From Bartonella clarridgeiae ATCC 51734 (lineage in GTDB: Bacteria > Pseudomonadota > Alphaproteobacteria > Rhizobiales > Rhizobiaceae), in contig NZ_JADC01000010.1 in NCBI RefSeq assembly GCF_000518185.1, forward strand, positions 222,955 to 286,954: a stretch of DNA of 64,000 nucleotides. Reading direction: 5' to 3'. Numbering within the stretch: the stretch's first letter is position 1; every line of letters starts with the position of its first letter. Below are positions 22,398 through 32,060 of the stretch, piece after piece. Made by a program: the position numbers and the translations under genes. The notes beneath the pieces were generated by a model. It had not been told where the DNA came from. It saw nothing but the letters and a program-made list of their open reading frames with translations, and made no database searches.

Positions 22398-23702
22398 ATG
22401 TCCGAAAATAAAGCATATATGACTGTAAATGATAAAAAAATAGAATTAGCTGTACGTAAAGGCACCATTGGCCCTGATGTCATCGAGATTGCGTCTCTCT
22501 ATAAACAAACAGATACCTTTACTTATGATCCTGGCTTTACCTCAACTGCTTCTTGTGAATCAAAAATTACTTATATCGACGGTGACAAGGGGATCTTGCT
22601 TTATCGTGGTTATTCTATTGACCAGCTCGCTGAAAAAGGAGACTTTCTGGAAAGCTGCTATCTTTTGCTCTATGGTGAACTACCAAACAAACAAGAAAAA
22701 ATTGATTTTGACCACCGTATTATGCAGCACACGATGGTACATGAACAATTTGCAAGATTTTTCCATGGTTTTCGTCGTGATTCTCATCCTATGGCTGTTA
22801 TGGTTGCTTGCCTTGGAGCTATGTCTGCATTCTATCACGATTCCATTGACATCACAGATTCCCAACAAAGAATGATTGCTTCCATTCGTCTTATTTCCAA
22901 AGTACCAACTCTCGCTGCAATGGCATATAAATATAGCATTGGGCAACCATTTGTTTATCCACGTAATGATCTCAGTTACGCCGCAAATTTCCTTCATATG
23001 TGCTTTTCTGTTCCTTGCGAAGAATATAAAATTAACCCAGTGCTTGCTCGAGCTATGGACCGAATTTTTACCCTTCATGCAGACCATGAACAAAATGCAT
23101 CTACATCAACTGTACGTCTTGCTGGTTCATCAGGAGCTAATCCATTTGCATGTATAGCAGCGGGTGTAGCATGCCTTTGGGGACCAGCGCATGGTGGTGC
23201 TAATGAAACATGTCTAAAAATGCTGCAAGAAATAGGCACTGTTCAAAAAATTCCTGAGTTTATTGCACGCGCAAAAGACAAAAATGATCGTTTCCGTCTT
23301 ATGGGTTTTGGTCATCGTGTCTATAAAAATTATGATCCACGTGCGAAAATTATGCAACAAACTTGCCATGAAGTCTTAAAAGAACTCAATATCCAAGATG
23401 ATCCACTTCTTGATATCGCTATGGAACTTGAAAAAATTGCTTTGAATGATGAATACTTTATTGAAAAAAAGCTTTATCCTAATGTTGATTTCTATTCTGG
23501 TATTACATTAAAAGCCTTAGGCTTCCCGACTGAAATGTTTACTGTTCTCTTTGCATTAGCACGCAGTGTTGGCTGGGTTGCACAATGGAAAGAAATGATT
23601 GAAGATCCAGCACAAAAAATTGGCCGTCCACGCCAACTTTATACAGGTCCTGCAGCACGCGAATATATCCCGATAAACAACCGTACAAATTCAAAAAAAT
23701 AA
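22398..23702 (+). CDS. gltA: Citrate synthase
   Basis: A 434-residue type II citrate synthase condensing acetyl-CoA and oxaloacetate, the entry step of the TCA cycle. The catalytic residues are visible as His265 (WGPAHGGAN), His306 ([14 protein letters not shown]) and Asp364 (PNVDFYSG). The start follows GAAAGGAA. A strong terminator follows directly, so it ends its transcription unit. The stretch from the GGGGACCAGC block at 23181 onward is the standard Bartonella genotyping region and supports the genus call. Confidence 0.97.
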   Translation: MSENKAYMTVNDKKIELAVRKGTIGPDVIEIASLYKQTDTFTYDPGFTSTASCESKITYIDGDKGILLYRGYSIDQLAEKGDFLESCYLLLYGELPNKQEKIDFDHRIMQHTMVHEQFARFFHGFRRDSHPMAVMVACLGAMSAFYHDSIDITDSQQRMIASIRLISKVPTLAAMAYKYSIGQPFVYPRNDLSYAANFLHMCFSVPCEEYKINPVLARAMDRIFTLHADHEQNASTSTVRLAGSSGANPFACIAAGVACLWGPAHGGANETCLKMLQEIGTVQKIPEFIARAKDKNDRFRLMGFGHRVYKNYDPRAKIMQQTCHEVLKELNIQDDPLLDIAMELEKIALNDEYFIEKKLYPNVDFYSGITLKALGFPTEMFTVLFALARSVGWVAQWKEMIEDPAQKIGRPRQLYTGPAAREYIPINNRTNSKK

Positions 23703-23712
23703 AAAATTAATA

Positions 23713-23746
23713 AATAAAGCCTTAATTTATTGAGGCTTTATTTTTT
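23713..23746 (+). terminator. Rho-independent terminator of gltA
   Basis: AATAAAGCCT (23713-23722) and AGGCTTTATT (23733-23742) form a perfect 10-bp stem over a 10-base loop, followed by more T residues. It begins 10 bases after the gltA stop. Confidence 0.93.
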
Positions 23747-24458
23747 GGTATTTCCTCCAACTTACCACTTTCATTTTTATTAAGATTAGCATATTGATTT
23801 TTCTATTTTTAAAAACATAAAATATCATATTAGGACTTAAATAAGCTCTTTATATCCCATCTAACTCTTACTCAGCCACTGCTTAAATTGCGAGCCAATA
23901 TGCTGGCGGTATTTATAAGACATTTAGTGTCAATAACAAACAAAAAAAGTAATACAAGCCACTTCAAACCATGATAAGTTGTAATAACCTTATTAAAAAA
24001 TTATCGTTTCGCTCGCAAATTTACTCTATCATCGCTTTTTTTGTCGATATCTCACTACTCACAAAATTATCTACCGTATTTTCTCTGCTTTACATGTTTC
24101 TTGCTAAATTCGAGCTGACGATACCAAAAGCATGCTGTCTAGATATAATAGTGCTCAGTCATTCTCAGGATATTAAATTATAGCATAATTAATTTAAACA
24201 GATTGAATAATTTAAAATAATTCTTGTATAAAGATGACGAAAATACAATTCATATTTTACTCACTATAAACTTTTTTTCTTGTGTATATGCTATACACTC
24301 CTAAAAATCATGATAAAGGCTTCTTATGATTACAACAAAAATAACACCAGTAAATTTTTGTATTTGTCTTAATAATCTTACAGATTATAAAATATGTAAT
24401 AATTTTTTAAAATATGTAATAACGTAGTATCTTTTTGTGCACCTCATAGGAGAGGATA
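23747..24458. other. Spacer upstream of the amino-acid ABC operon
   Basis: About 700 bases without a convincing gene. A 70-codon open frame at 23971-24183 has no recognisable product and no good ribosome-binding site. Minus-strand fragments such as YKYRQHIGSQFKQWLSK (about 23861-23923) read like protein but are very short. Two copies of a 14-base direct repeat precede the operon and are annotated separately. Confidence 0.45.
24389..24422 (+). promoter_or_regulatory. Tandem 14-bp direct repeat upstream of the ABC operon
   Basis: AAAATATGTAATAA occurs at 24389-24402 and again at 24409-24422, a centre-to-centre spacing of 20 bases, close to two helical turns. It ends 36 bases before the first gene of the importer. 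This arrangement suits a dimeric regulator, but no regulator is known from the sequence. Confidence 0.35.
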
Positions 24459-25211
24459 ATGAAATTATTGGCAATAGCCCTCATAATAAGTGCAACATTA
24501 TTTGCCCAATTAGTTAATGCTAAAACGTTGAAAATTGCAACTGAAGGCTCCTATCCGCCATTCAGTTATATTGACTCAAATAATAAACTCCATGGTTTTG
24601 ACATTGATATAACTTATGCACTTTGCAAAAAAATGAAAGTTGAATGCGTTATCACCCTTCAAGATTTTGATGGAATTATTCTCGGTCTTCTTGCCCAAAA
24701 ATATGATGCTATTATCGCATCCCTATCCCCTACGCAAGAACGACTAAAAAAAATTGACTTCACAGATGCTTATTACAACACAGAATTAGCTGCAATTGTT
24801 CCTAAAGATTCAAAAATTAAAGAAATCTCAGTGGAAGCATTTAAAGGAAAAAATCTTGGTGTACAATCAAATACGACACAAGCTATATATGCAGAAAATC
24901 ATTATGCATCTAAAGGAGTTAACATTAAACTTTATCCCACATCAAAAGAAGTAACACGTGATCTATTAAGCAAACGCCTTGATATTGTTATTCTTGATAA
25001 ATTACAAATATTAGACTGGTTTAAAAATAAAGGAAAGGGCTGTTGCCGTTTTTTAGGAAGCATTGAAGGAACTCAACTTCCTATTGCAATTGCTATACGT
25101 AAAAACAATGATATTCTTAAAAACCAGTTCAATGAAGCCATAAAAGCAATCCGTGCTGACGGAACACATGATGAAATTACTAAAAAATATTTTTCAATTG
25201 ATATTTATTAA
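24459..25211 (+). CDS. Periplasmic polar amino-acid-binding protein
   Basis: A 250-residue family 3 solute-binding protein. Residues 1-21 form a signal peptide with a likely cut after VNA. The mature protein starts with the family signature KTLKIATEGSYPPFSY and the ligand-site segment GFDIDITYALCKKM. Cys56 and Cys63 match the disulfide pair of the Lys/Arg/Orn and His binding proteins. Cationic amino acids or histidine are therefore the likely ligands, though this is inference. It is the first of four co-directional importer genes, with GAGAGGA upstream. Confidence 0.9.
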   Translation: MKLLAIALIISATLFAQLVNAKTLKIATEGSYPPFSYIDSNNKLHGFDIDITYALCKKMKVECVITLQDFDGIILGLLAQKYDAIIASLSPTQERLKKIDFTDAYYNTELAAIVPKDSKIKEISVEAFKGKNLGVQSNTTQAIYAENHYASKGVNIKLYPTSKEVTRDLLSKRLDIVILDKLQILDWFKNKGKGCCRFLGSIEGTQLPIAIAIRKNNDILKNQFNEAIKAIRADGTHDEITKKYFSIDIY

Positions 25212-25291
25212 ATATAAAATTAATTACAAATTGAGCAGATGAGTTATATTTTCAGCAAATAACTACTAAAATCTTTATTAGGAGAATGGAG

Positions 25292-25993
25292 ATGATTGAC
25301 AATTTATCATTGCTATCATTTAGCAATGGTGGGTGGAGTATGGTAATACTTTCAAGTGCAGGAATGACATTGTCGTTAGCTTTGTGCTGTATAATTGTAG
25401 GACTTCCTTTAGGACTTCTGAACGCAATAATGATTCAATCCAATATCAAGATAGTTAAAGCTATAGCAACTTTATTTTCATCAGTATTTCGTGGATTACC
25501 AGAACTTTTAACATTGTTTCTTGTCTATTATGGCTTACAAAACTTTATTCAAGCTATATTCGATTTCTTAAATATTGAAATAATATTTAGTATTAATGCC
25601 TTTATTGCTGGTGTTCTTGCTTTTAGTATGGTTTTTGCAGCTTTTTCCTGTGAAGTTTGGCTTGGAGCATTTAGGATTTTTGATAAAAGCCAATATGAAG
25701 CAGCTCAAGTTCTAGGTCTCTCATGTTCAACAACATTTTTTCGGATTGTTTTTCCTCAACTTATTCGCAATGCCTTACCAGGACTTTCTAACAATTGGCT
25801 CACTCTGTTGAAAGATACATCCCTTGTTTCAACTATTTCACTTCTTGATCTCATGCGACAAACTAATTTAGCTGCTGCAGCAACTAATGAACCTATTCTG
25901 TTTTATCTTTTAGCATGCTTAATTTATCTATTATTTTCAGCAGTTTCTTCCACAATCTTACGTTATCTAGAAACATGCACAGAAGTAGGATAA
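25292..25993 (+). CDS. Polar amino-acid ABC transporter permease 1
   Basis: A 233-residue inner-membrane permease of the HisQ/ArtQ type, with about five hydrophobic segments. The cytoplasmic EAA loop reads QYEAAQVLGLSCSTTFFRIVFPQL and contacts the ATPase. An ATG lies at 25286, but the AGGAG at 25280-25284 is only one base from it and seven bases from the ATG at 25292, so the latter is chosen. It lies between the binding protein and the second permease. Confidence 0.9.
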   Translation: MIDNLSLLSFSNGGWSMVILSSAGMTLSLALCCIIVGLPLGLLNAIMIQSNIKIVKAIATLFSSVFRGLPELLTLFLVYYGLQNFIQAIFDFLNIEIIFSINAFIAGVLAFSMVFAAFSCEVWLGAFRIFDKSQYEAAQVLGLSCSTTFFRIVFPQLIRNALPGLSNNWLTLLKDTSLVSTISLLDLMRQTNLAAAATNEPILFYLLACLIYLLFSAVSSTILRYLETCTEVG

Positions 25994-26009
25994 AAAAGGT
26001 ACTGATCTA

Positions 26010-26717
26010 ATGATTCCTGAATGGCTCTATTTTATTTTAAATCCCTTACTTTTAAGCCGTTATAGCCTAAAATTGATTGATGGTTTTATTGTTACTTTGA
26101 AACTTGTTTCTATTTCTTGTTCAATGGGCCTTCTCCTTGGTATATTGATTACATTTATACGTTTATCAAATAATAAGATCTTACAATATTTAGCACGTGC
26201 TTATATCTACTTTTTTCGCAGTTCCCCCTTATTGGCACAGCTCTTTCTCTTTTACTATGGGCTTGGATCATTGAACAATTTCTGGGAACAAATTGGTTTA
26301 TGGTGGTTTTTTCAAAATGCATGGTATTGCTGTCTTTTTATTTTTTCGCTTAATTCTGCTGCCTATCAAGCTGAAATCTTTAGAGGAAGCTTGCTAGCAG
26401 TAGCAACCGAACAACGAGAAGCATCAAAAGCTTTAGGACTGAGTCGTTCTATAACATTTTTCAAAATTATTCTTCCGCAAGCAATGGTAACAGCATTACG
26501 CCCTTTAGGAAACGAATTTATTTTAATGACTAAATCTAGTACTATTGCTTCACTTGTAACTGTATATGATTTAATGGGTACAACTAAACTCATCTACTCA
26601 CGCACTTTTGATTTCCAAGTTTACATTTGGGTTGCTATTATTTATCTTATTATCGTTGAGCTTATTCATCGTTTTATTATTCTAATTGAACACTATCTAA
26701 CCCGATATTTACGGTAG
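26010..26717 (+). CDS. Polar amino-acid ABC transporter permease 2
   Basis: A 235-residue permease of the HisM/ArtM type, partner of the preceding one. It has about five membrane segments and an EAA loop, EQREASKALGLSRSITFFKIILPQA. It starts 16 bases after the first permease stops, consistent with one operon. Two different permeases forming a heterodimer is the usual design for this importer class. Confidence 0.9.
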   Translation: MIPEWLYFILNPLLLSRYSLKLIDGFIVTLKLVSISCSMGLLLGILITFIRLSNNKILQYLARAYIYFFRSSPLLAQLFLFYYGLGSLNNFWEQIGLWWFFQNAWYCCLFIFSLNSAAYQAEIFRGSLLAVATEQREASKALGLSRSITFFKIILPQAMVTALRPLGNEFILMTKSSTIASLVTVYDLMGTTKLIYSRTFDFQVYIWVAIIYLIIVELIHRFIILIEHYLTRYLR

Positions 26718-26795
26718 ATAAAAAATAATTATAAAGCCTTTCACCCAATCAAGATGTTAAATGAATTGATTTATTTATCAATGAGAAAATAAAAA

Positions 26796-27575
26796 ATGAA
26801 TCTGGAAAATAAAAATAATAACCCTGTTGACAATGCGAAAAGCCTTATTATCTCTATTCGCCATCTAAATAAATGGTATGGAAACTTTCAGGTATTACAT
26901 AATATCAATTTAGATGTAGAAACTGGCGAACGTATTGTTATTTGTGGCCCTTCAGGATCAGGAAAATCAACTTTAATTCGTTGTGTTAATCAACTAGAGC
27001 AAGCACAAGAGGGTTCAATCTGGATCCATAATGTTGATATTAATAACGCTCCCATACAACAACAAAAAGGTATTCTACGCACAATAGGAATGCTTTTTCA
27101 GAACTTTAATTTATTTCCTCATATGACCGTCATAGAAAATTGTATTTTAGCACCCATAACAGTCCACAAACTTTCCAAACAACAAGCAACAGAAAAAGCA
27201 ATCTATTATCTTACACAAGTTGGTGTTGAAAAGCACTGTAATAAGTACCCCTTACAACTATCTGGAGGACAAAAACAACGCGTGGCTATAGCACGCGCTC
27301 TTTGTATGGAACCCAAAATAATGCTTTTCGATGAACCAACATCAGCACTTGATCCAGAAAGTGTTGGAGAAGTTTTAGAGGTTATGACTCAACTAGCAAA
27401 TACTGGAATAACAATGCTTTGCGTTACCCATGAAATGGGTTTTGCTCGCAAAGTTTCAGAAAGAATACTCTTTTTAGAAAATGGAAAAATTATCGAAGAC
27501 ACAACATCAAGCACATTTTTTACTAATCCTAAAAGCCAACGTGCTCGCGATTTCCTGGCCAAAATCAAACATTAA
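26796..27575 (+). CDS. Polar amino-acid ABC transporter ATP-binding protein
   Basis: A 259-residue ATPase of the HisP/GlnQ type. Walker A is GPSGSGKST (51-59), the signature LSGGQKQRVAIARAL lies mid-protein, Walker B is IMLFDEPTSALDP, and the switch histidine is in CVTHEMGFA. It powers the importer whose other parts are the three preceding genes. The first 15 residues are an uncertain extension. A dyad follows the stop codon. Confidence 0.94.
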   Translation: MNLENKNNNPVDNAKSLIISIRHLNKWYGNFQVLHNINLDVETGERIVICGPSGSGKSTLIRCVNQLEQAQEGSIWIHNVDINNAPIQQQKGILRTIGMLFQNFNLFPHMTVIENCILAPITVHKLSKQQATEKAIYYLTQVGVEKHCNKYPLQLSGGQKQRVAIARALCMEPKIMLFDEPTSALDPESVGEVLEVMTQLANTGITMLCVTHEMGFARKVSERILFLENGKIIEDTTSSTFFTNPKSQRARDFLAKIKH

Positions 27576-27591
27576 CCATAAACATTATGGT
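27575..27591. terminator. Dyad between the convergent ABC operon and lpxB
   Basis: ACCATAA-ACA-TTATGGT is a perfect 7-bp inverted repeat that spans the short gap and includes the lpxB stop codon. It probably acts as a shared terminator for both strands. U-runs on either side are weak. Confidence 0.4.
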
Positions 27592-28778
27592 ATCAACAAT
27601 TTTAAATTTCCTGATTTTTTCTCAAGAAAGCTTATCACCGTTTGAGCAGCAATGACTCCTGATGATACCCCTGTTTTCATCTTCTTCTCTATTATATCAA
27701 AAGAACAAAATTGTGCACGTCGTAATAAATGGTTGTACAAAAGTTGTTCTATCTGCCTTGCTAACATGCCAGGTCGTAAAAACTCATTAAAATATTCTGA
27801 AACAACAGGCTTATCGGCAATAATATTCGGAAGAGCAGAACTCCATAGTAATATTTTTGGAAAAAAAAATAATTTAGAAAAATAATCAAGTTTATAACAA
27901 AGTACCATTGGAATTCTTGCCAGTGCTAATTCAAGTGAAACTGTTCCTAACGCCGCAAGCGCAACATCAGCCTCTGCAAAAGCAGACCATTTTGCATCTT
28001 CACCAACAACAATCTCAACATCATTTTTCCAATCTTTTGTTAAAAGACGAATTTCATTTATTAAATGTGGTAAAGTTGGTAAAATAACACGTAAATGAGG
28101 AATGCGTTGTTTAGCAATTTCTATTGCTTTTCCAAAAATAGGCATCAAATTGCGTATCTCTAAATTCCGTGACCCTGGTAAAACAACAACTGTAGGCTGC
28201 AATATTTGTTCATTACGTAAACGTTTTTTTTTCGATTGAACAGCTAAAAGCGGGGAGTAGGTTAAAAGACGATGCCCAACATAGGTTGTAGCTGGTCCCC
28301 CCAAATCTTTCATAATCTTTTCTTCAAAAGGAAAAATTGCCAATACATGATCAATAAATTTGCACATAATTTTAGCACGTTCCGGCCGCCATGCCCAAAC
28401 AGTTGGCGCAACATATTGAATAATGGGAATAGAAGGTGCCAAAATACGTACTCTTTTTGCAACACGATGAGTAAAATCAGGACTATCAATAATAATTAAA
28501 CAATCAGGTTGTTCCCGTGCAATGAACTTAGACAAATTACAAATATGCATCAATAATAATGGCAGTTTCTTTAAAACTGTTCCTAAACCTATTAAAGTAA
28601 TATCATTAAAATTAAAAAAGCTTTTTAAACCTAATGATTCTAAATGTCTGCCTCCAACACCAATCAAATGAATATTGCACCTTGTCTGTCTGTATAAAGA
28701 AGAAATTAAATCTGCTCCAAGTAAATCACCAGATTCTTCACCTGCAATAACAGCAATTTTTAAAGAACCATTATTCAT
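27585..28778 (-). CDS. lpxB: Lipid-A-disaccharide synthase
   Basis: A 397-residue peripheral membrane glycosyltransferase (GT19) joining lipid X and UDP-diacylglucosamine to form the lipid A disaccharide. Family blocks are AGEESGDLLGADLISSL at the N-terminus, APTVWAWRPERA, and LPGSRNLEIRNLMPIF. It overlaps the end of lpxI by 8 bases, so translation is probably coupled. It is the last gene of the envelope operon. Confidence 0.95.
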   Translation of the reverse strand: MNNGSLKIAVIAGEESGDLLGADLISSLYRQTRCNIHLIGVGGRHLESLGLKSFFNFNDITLIGLGTVLKKLPLLLMHICNLSKFIAREQPDCLIIIDSPDFTHRVAKRVRILAPSIPIIQYVAPTVWAWRPERAKIMCKFIDHVLAIFPFEEKIMKDLGGPATTYVGHRLLTYSPLLAVQSKKKRLRNEQILQPTVVVLPGSRNLEIRNLMPIFGKAIEIAKQRIPHLRVILPTLPHLINEIRLLTKDWKNDVEIVVGEDAKWSAFAEADVALAALGTVSLELALARIPMVLCYKLDYFSKLFFFPKILLWSSALPNIIADKPVVSEYFNEFLRPGMLARQIEQLLYNHLLRRAQFCSFDIIEKKMKTGVSSGVIAAQTVISFLEKKSGNLKLLIP

Positions 28779-29628
28779 TGTCCGTTGTCCTAAATGTTTC
28801 TATAAACAAAGAATGTTTGTTAGCTTCTTCTATCGTTTTTTCTAAAGATAATATCAAACTTTTCTTTGCTTCCACTGCAATGCCAGACAATCCACTTTTG
28901 GCAACATTAATTACTGTTGTAGGTCCAATTGACGGCAAATCCACTCGATAATCTTGTTGTGGCTTTGCACATTTCACAAGAACACCACCTTGCGGTAAAT
29001 GCTGTCTTTCCCGTATTTCTTGGACTCGCTTTAACATATTATCAGTTCCCTTTGAATCCTCTACTGCAACCACTCGGCCATCAATAGCCACAGCTGCTTG
29101 TCCAATATCTAATCGACCTAAAAGCCTTGCTGCTTCAATCGCCAAAAGAATATCAGCACTCTGCTTAGGAGTAGCAGATTGCAACGTTAAATTACATTCT
29201 ATTGGAGCAAGTAAATCTGGCACAACTTCATGAGCACCAACAACACAAAAACCGCGATCTTCAACAACACGTATAAAGGCTTTTAATAACGTATCATCTC
29301 CACTTCTCAATGCCTTAAATAACTTTGATAAAGCCGATAAAGTCGTCCAATCGGGCCGCAATTGTAAAAGAGACGGACGTTTTTTCACACCACCTGCCAA
29401 AATAACATTGTGAATTTCAGTTGCTTTTAAAACTTTAAATAGTCGTGCCAACTCCACAATTGACAGTTCACAATGTTGATAACTATAAAGTGCTACATCG
29501 GCTTCACCACGCAAAAGAACAATAAAAGGATTTTGTCCACGTTTTTCAAGTTCTTGAGCGACTACAATAGGTAAAACACCGTTTCCAGCAATGATGGCAG
29601 TTCTACCGGAAAGAAAACTTCTAGGCAC
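28771..29628 (-). CDS. lpxI: UDP-2,3-diacylglucosamine pyrophosphatase LpxI
   Basis: A 285-residue protein of the former DUF1009 family. It hydrolyses UDP-2,3-diacylglucosamine to lipid X and UMP in alphaproteobacteria that lack LpxH. Family features are the N-terminal GRTAIIAGNGVLPIVVAQEL, GGVKKRPSL, and the C-terminal DYRVDLPSIGPTTVINVAKSGLSGIAVEA. It lies 2 bases after lpxA and overlaps lpxB, exactly where the pathway needs it. Confidence 0.94.
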   Translation of the reverse strand: MPRSFLSGRTAIIAGNGVLPIVVAQELEKRGQNPFIVLLRGEADVALYSYQHCELSIVELARLFKVLKATEIHNVILAGGVKKRPSLLQLRPDWTTLSALSKLFKALRSGDDTLLKAFIRVVEDRGFCVVGAHEVVPDLLAPIECNLTLQSATPKQSADILLAIEAARLLGRLDIGQAAVAIDGRVVAVEDSKGTDNMLKRVQEIRERQHLPQGGVLVKCAKPQQDYRVDLPSIGPTTVINVAKSGLSGIAVEAKKSLILSLEKTIEEANKHSLFIETFRTTDNE

Positions 29629-29630
29629 TC

Positions 29631-30455
29631 TTAGTCCTTATTTGAATTTATCATGTCATCTTCAAATTTAGGTGTACAATAAAAACGTTTTCCTTTTTCT
29701 TGAATAAAATTAATTACATCGACTACAGATTGCGAAGTAGAATAAGAAGAAAAGACATCATTGACACGTTCTTTAAACGGTTTATTACGATCAAAAAGCA
29801 TAGAAACTGCATGACGTAAAGCATGAATCTCTTTACGCGCAAGACCAGCGCGCTTCATACCAATAATATTTAAACCAGCAAGCTTTGCTTGTACACCAAC
29901 AGCCGTTCCATAAGGAATCAAATCTCCAACCAATGCAGATACACCACCAATAAATGCATGATGTCCAATACGAACAAACTGATGAACAGCAGCACCACCA
30001 CCAATAATAGCATAATCGCCAACTGTAACATGACCGCCAATCATTGCATTATTTGCAAATGTTACGTGATTTCCTACACAACAATCATGTGCGACATGAG
30101 CATAAGAAAAGAATTGACAATTATCACCAACAATTGTTGTCATTGAGCTTGAATCCGAGCCTCTATGCATCGTGACACCTTCACGAATCATACAGTTTTT
30201 ACCAATAGAAAGAGTTGTATGCCCCCCCTTATGTTTATTATTTTGTGGATCTGCACCCAAAACTGCGTGAGGAAATACTTTACTATCCGCACCTAACACT
30301 GTTTCACCCATTATTACAACATGACTCATTAGATGACATCCATCACCAATAACAGCTTTTGAACTAATATGACAAAACGGCCCTATTGATACGTCTTTAC
30401 CAAGTTCTGCACCTTTTTCTACAAAAGCAGTTGGATGGATTTTTGTATCAGACAT
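29631..30455 (-). CDS. lpxA: UDP-N-acetylglucosamine O-acyltransferase
   Basis: A 274-residue trimeric left-handed beta-helix enzyme catalysing the first step of lipid A synthesis. Hexapeptide repeats run from IHPTAFVEKGAELGKDV to about residue 190, with the catalytic histidine in FFSYAHVAHDC. A helical C-terminal domain follows (ALRHAVSMLFDRN). It lies 13 bases after fabZ and 2 bases before lpxI. Confidence 0.96.
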   Translation of the reverse strand: MSDTKIHPTAFVEKGAELGKDVSIGPFCHISSKAVIGDGCHLMSHVVIMGETVLGADSKVFPHAVLGADPQNNKHKGGHTTLSIGKNCMIREGVTMHRGSDSSSMTTIVGDNCQFFSYAHVAHDCCVGNHVTFANNAMIGGHVTVGDYAIIGGGAAVHQFVRIGHHAFIGGVSALVGDLIPYGTAVGVQAKLAGLNIIGMKRAGLARKEIHALRHAVSMLFDRNKPFKERVNDVFSSYSTSQSVVDVINFIQEKGKRFYCTPKFEDDMINSNKD

Positions 30456-30468
30456 TCCTAAATTCCTA

Positions 30469-30945
30469 TTATATCATTTGCCTTGATTCAACAATCATTG
30501 CAGAAACTTCTGCTTCAGCAACGCGAACATCTTCTACTTTTGCAATACATAAAAAACGTCTAATATTCGACCGCTTCTTTAATAGCTGTACATAGATCTT
30601 TAGTTGATCACCAGGTATAACCGGTTTACGAAACTTCGCATTATCAACAGTCATAAGATAAACTAGACCTAATTTCTGATCATTTAAATTTAAAAGTGAA
30701 ATTGCTCCTGCTGTTTGCGCCATAGCTTCTAAAATCAAAACACCAGGCATAACTGGCTTTTCAGGAAAATGTCCGATAAAATGTGGTTCATTAATTGTTA
30801 TATTTTTAATACCTATAGCTCTTTGATCACCATCAATTTCAACTATACGATCGATCAATAAAAATGGATAACGATGTGGTAATATCGATAGCAATTTATC
30901 AATATCGATAGCCTCTAAACTTTTAGTATCTTTAGTATCGGTCAT
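30469..30945 (-). CDS. fabZ: (3R)-hydroxyacyl-ACP dehydratase FabZ
   Basis: A 158-residue hot-dog-fold enzyme dehydrating 3-hydroxyacyl-ACP in fatty acid elongation. The catalytic pair is His59 ([15 protein letters not shown]) and Glu73 ([11 protein letters not shown]). [10 protein letters not shown] is the N-terminal hallmark. It starts one base after lpxD stops. Placing it with lpxA and lpxD balances hydroxyacyl-ACP use between membrane lipid and lipid A. Confidence 0.96.
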   Translation of the reverse strand: MTDTKDTKSLEAIDIDKLLSILPHRYPFLLIDRIVEIDGDQRAIGIKNITINEPHFIGHFPEKPVMPGVLILEAMAQTAGAISLLNLNDQKLGLVYLMTVDNAKFRKPVIPGDQLKIYVQLLKKRSNIRRFLCIAKVEDVRVAEAEVSAMIVESRQMI

Positions 30946-30946
30946 A

Positions 30947-31996
30947 TCATCGTTTCTCCCTTTTTAATTTCCCGATACTACGCAATGCTGCTACTTCGCG
31001 AAACCACTGTTTAAATGGTCGTGCTGGACTACCACCCCACTTTTCCCCATCTGGAATATCATTCATAACACCACTCCCAGCAGCAATCTGAACACCTTCA
31101 CCTATTGTGATATGATCTGCAATCCCAACACTTCCTCCAAGCTGGGACATATCTCCTACAGATGTGCTTCCAGCAATTCCACATTGAGCAGCAATTAGAC
31201 AATAACGACCAATCTTCACATTATGAGCGATCTGCACCAAATTATCAATTTTGCTACCCTCACCAATAATTGTATCATCAAATGTACCGCGATCAATCGT
31301 TGTGTTTGCACCAATTTCTACACCGTCTTGAATGATCACACGACCAAGATGTGGAATTTTTTCAACGCAAATAGCGCTTCTAACATAACCAAAACCATCT
31401 TGCCCAATACAAACACCAGGATAAATATAAACTCTATCGCCTATTAAAGAATACTGAACCGTTACCTTAGGAGCAATATAGCAATCACGTCCAATACGAC
31501 AATTTTCTCCAATAACAGCTGTTGACGAAATAAGAGTACCTGAACCAATTTCAACATTTCTACCAATAACAGCTCCCGCCTCAACACACACATCATCTTC
31601 AAGCTTAGCACTTGAATGAATATGAGCATGCGGTGAAATTTCCCTTTGACCAAACCAAGGTGTTGGCTTAACAGAAGTAGGAAATAAAATACGTCCCACT
31701 TGAGCAAAATCACGTTGCGGTGTAGATGTCACCAAAATTGCAATAGATTCAGGCACTTTAAAAACAATGTCACTCGTACAAAAAACAGCAACCGCAGAAC
31801 TTCCTAATAGAGCATCAGAAAACTTTCGATTCTCTATAAAAACAAGAGAGCCCTCTCCAGCACTCTCAACAGAAGAAAGAGTATTTATAACTGTATTAGA
31901 AAATTCTGGATTAAGAAGCTTTGCACCCGTCAACTTTACTACGTCAGCAACCGTCAACCGCCGAGACGGCGTAAAAAAAAATGTATCCGCCATCAA
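30947..31996 (-). CDS. lpxD: UDP-3-O-acylglucosamine N-acyltransferase
   Basis: A 349-residue acyltransferase for the third lipid A step. It has an N-terminal uridine-binding domain (about 1-110), then hexapeptide repeats of a beta-helix, with the catalytic histidine in [13 protein letters not shown]. The C-terminal helix reads [21 protein letters not shown]. It follows bamA on the same strand with a 64-base gap and has two ATG codons at its start. Confidence 0.95.
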   Translation of the reverse strand: MMADTFFFTPSRRLTVADVVKLTGAKLLNPEFSNTVINTLSSVESAGEGSLVFIENRKFSDALLGSSAVAVFCTSDIVFKVPESIAILVTSTPQRDFAQVGRILFPTSVKPTPWFGQREISPHAHIHSSAKLEDDVCVEAGAVIGRNVEIGSGTLISSTAVIGENCRIGRDCYIAPKVTVQYSLIGDRVYIYPGVCIGQDGFGYVRSAICVEKIPHLGRVIIQDGVEIGANTTIDRGTFDDTIIGEGSKIDNLVQIAHNVKIGRYCLIAAQCGIAGSTSVGDMSQLGGSVGIADHITIGEGVQIAAGSGVMNDIPDGEKWGGSPARPFKQWFREVAALRSIGKLKREKR

Positions 31997-32060
31997 AACA
32001 CTTTCTCTCCCAGTCTAATGTAATTTCCCTTAAAGTTTACCCTCCTGGAAAAAATCCAAA

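Noticed and set aside
23861..23923. Minus-strand text MSYKYRQHIGSQFKQWLSK
   Set aside because: It is only about 20 codons with no family match. It could be the end of a lost gene, but the evidence is too thin.
23971..24183. 70-codon plus-strand open frame after gltA
   Set aside because: It has no recognisable motif or ribosome-binding site and lies in an AT-rich spacer, so it is not called as a gene.
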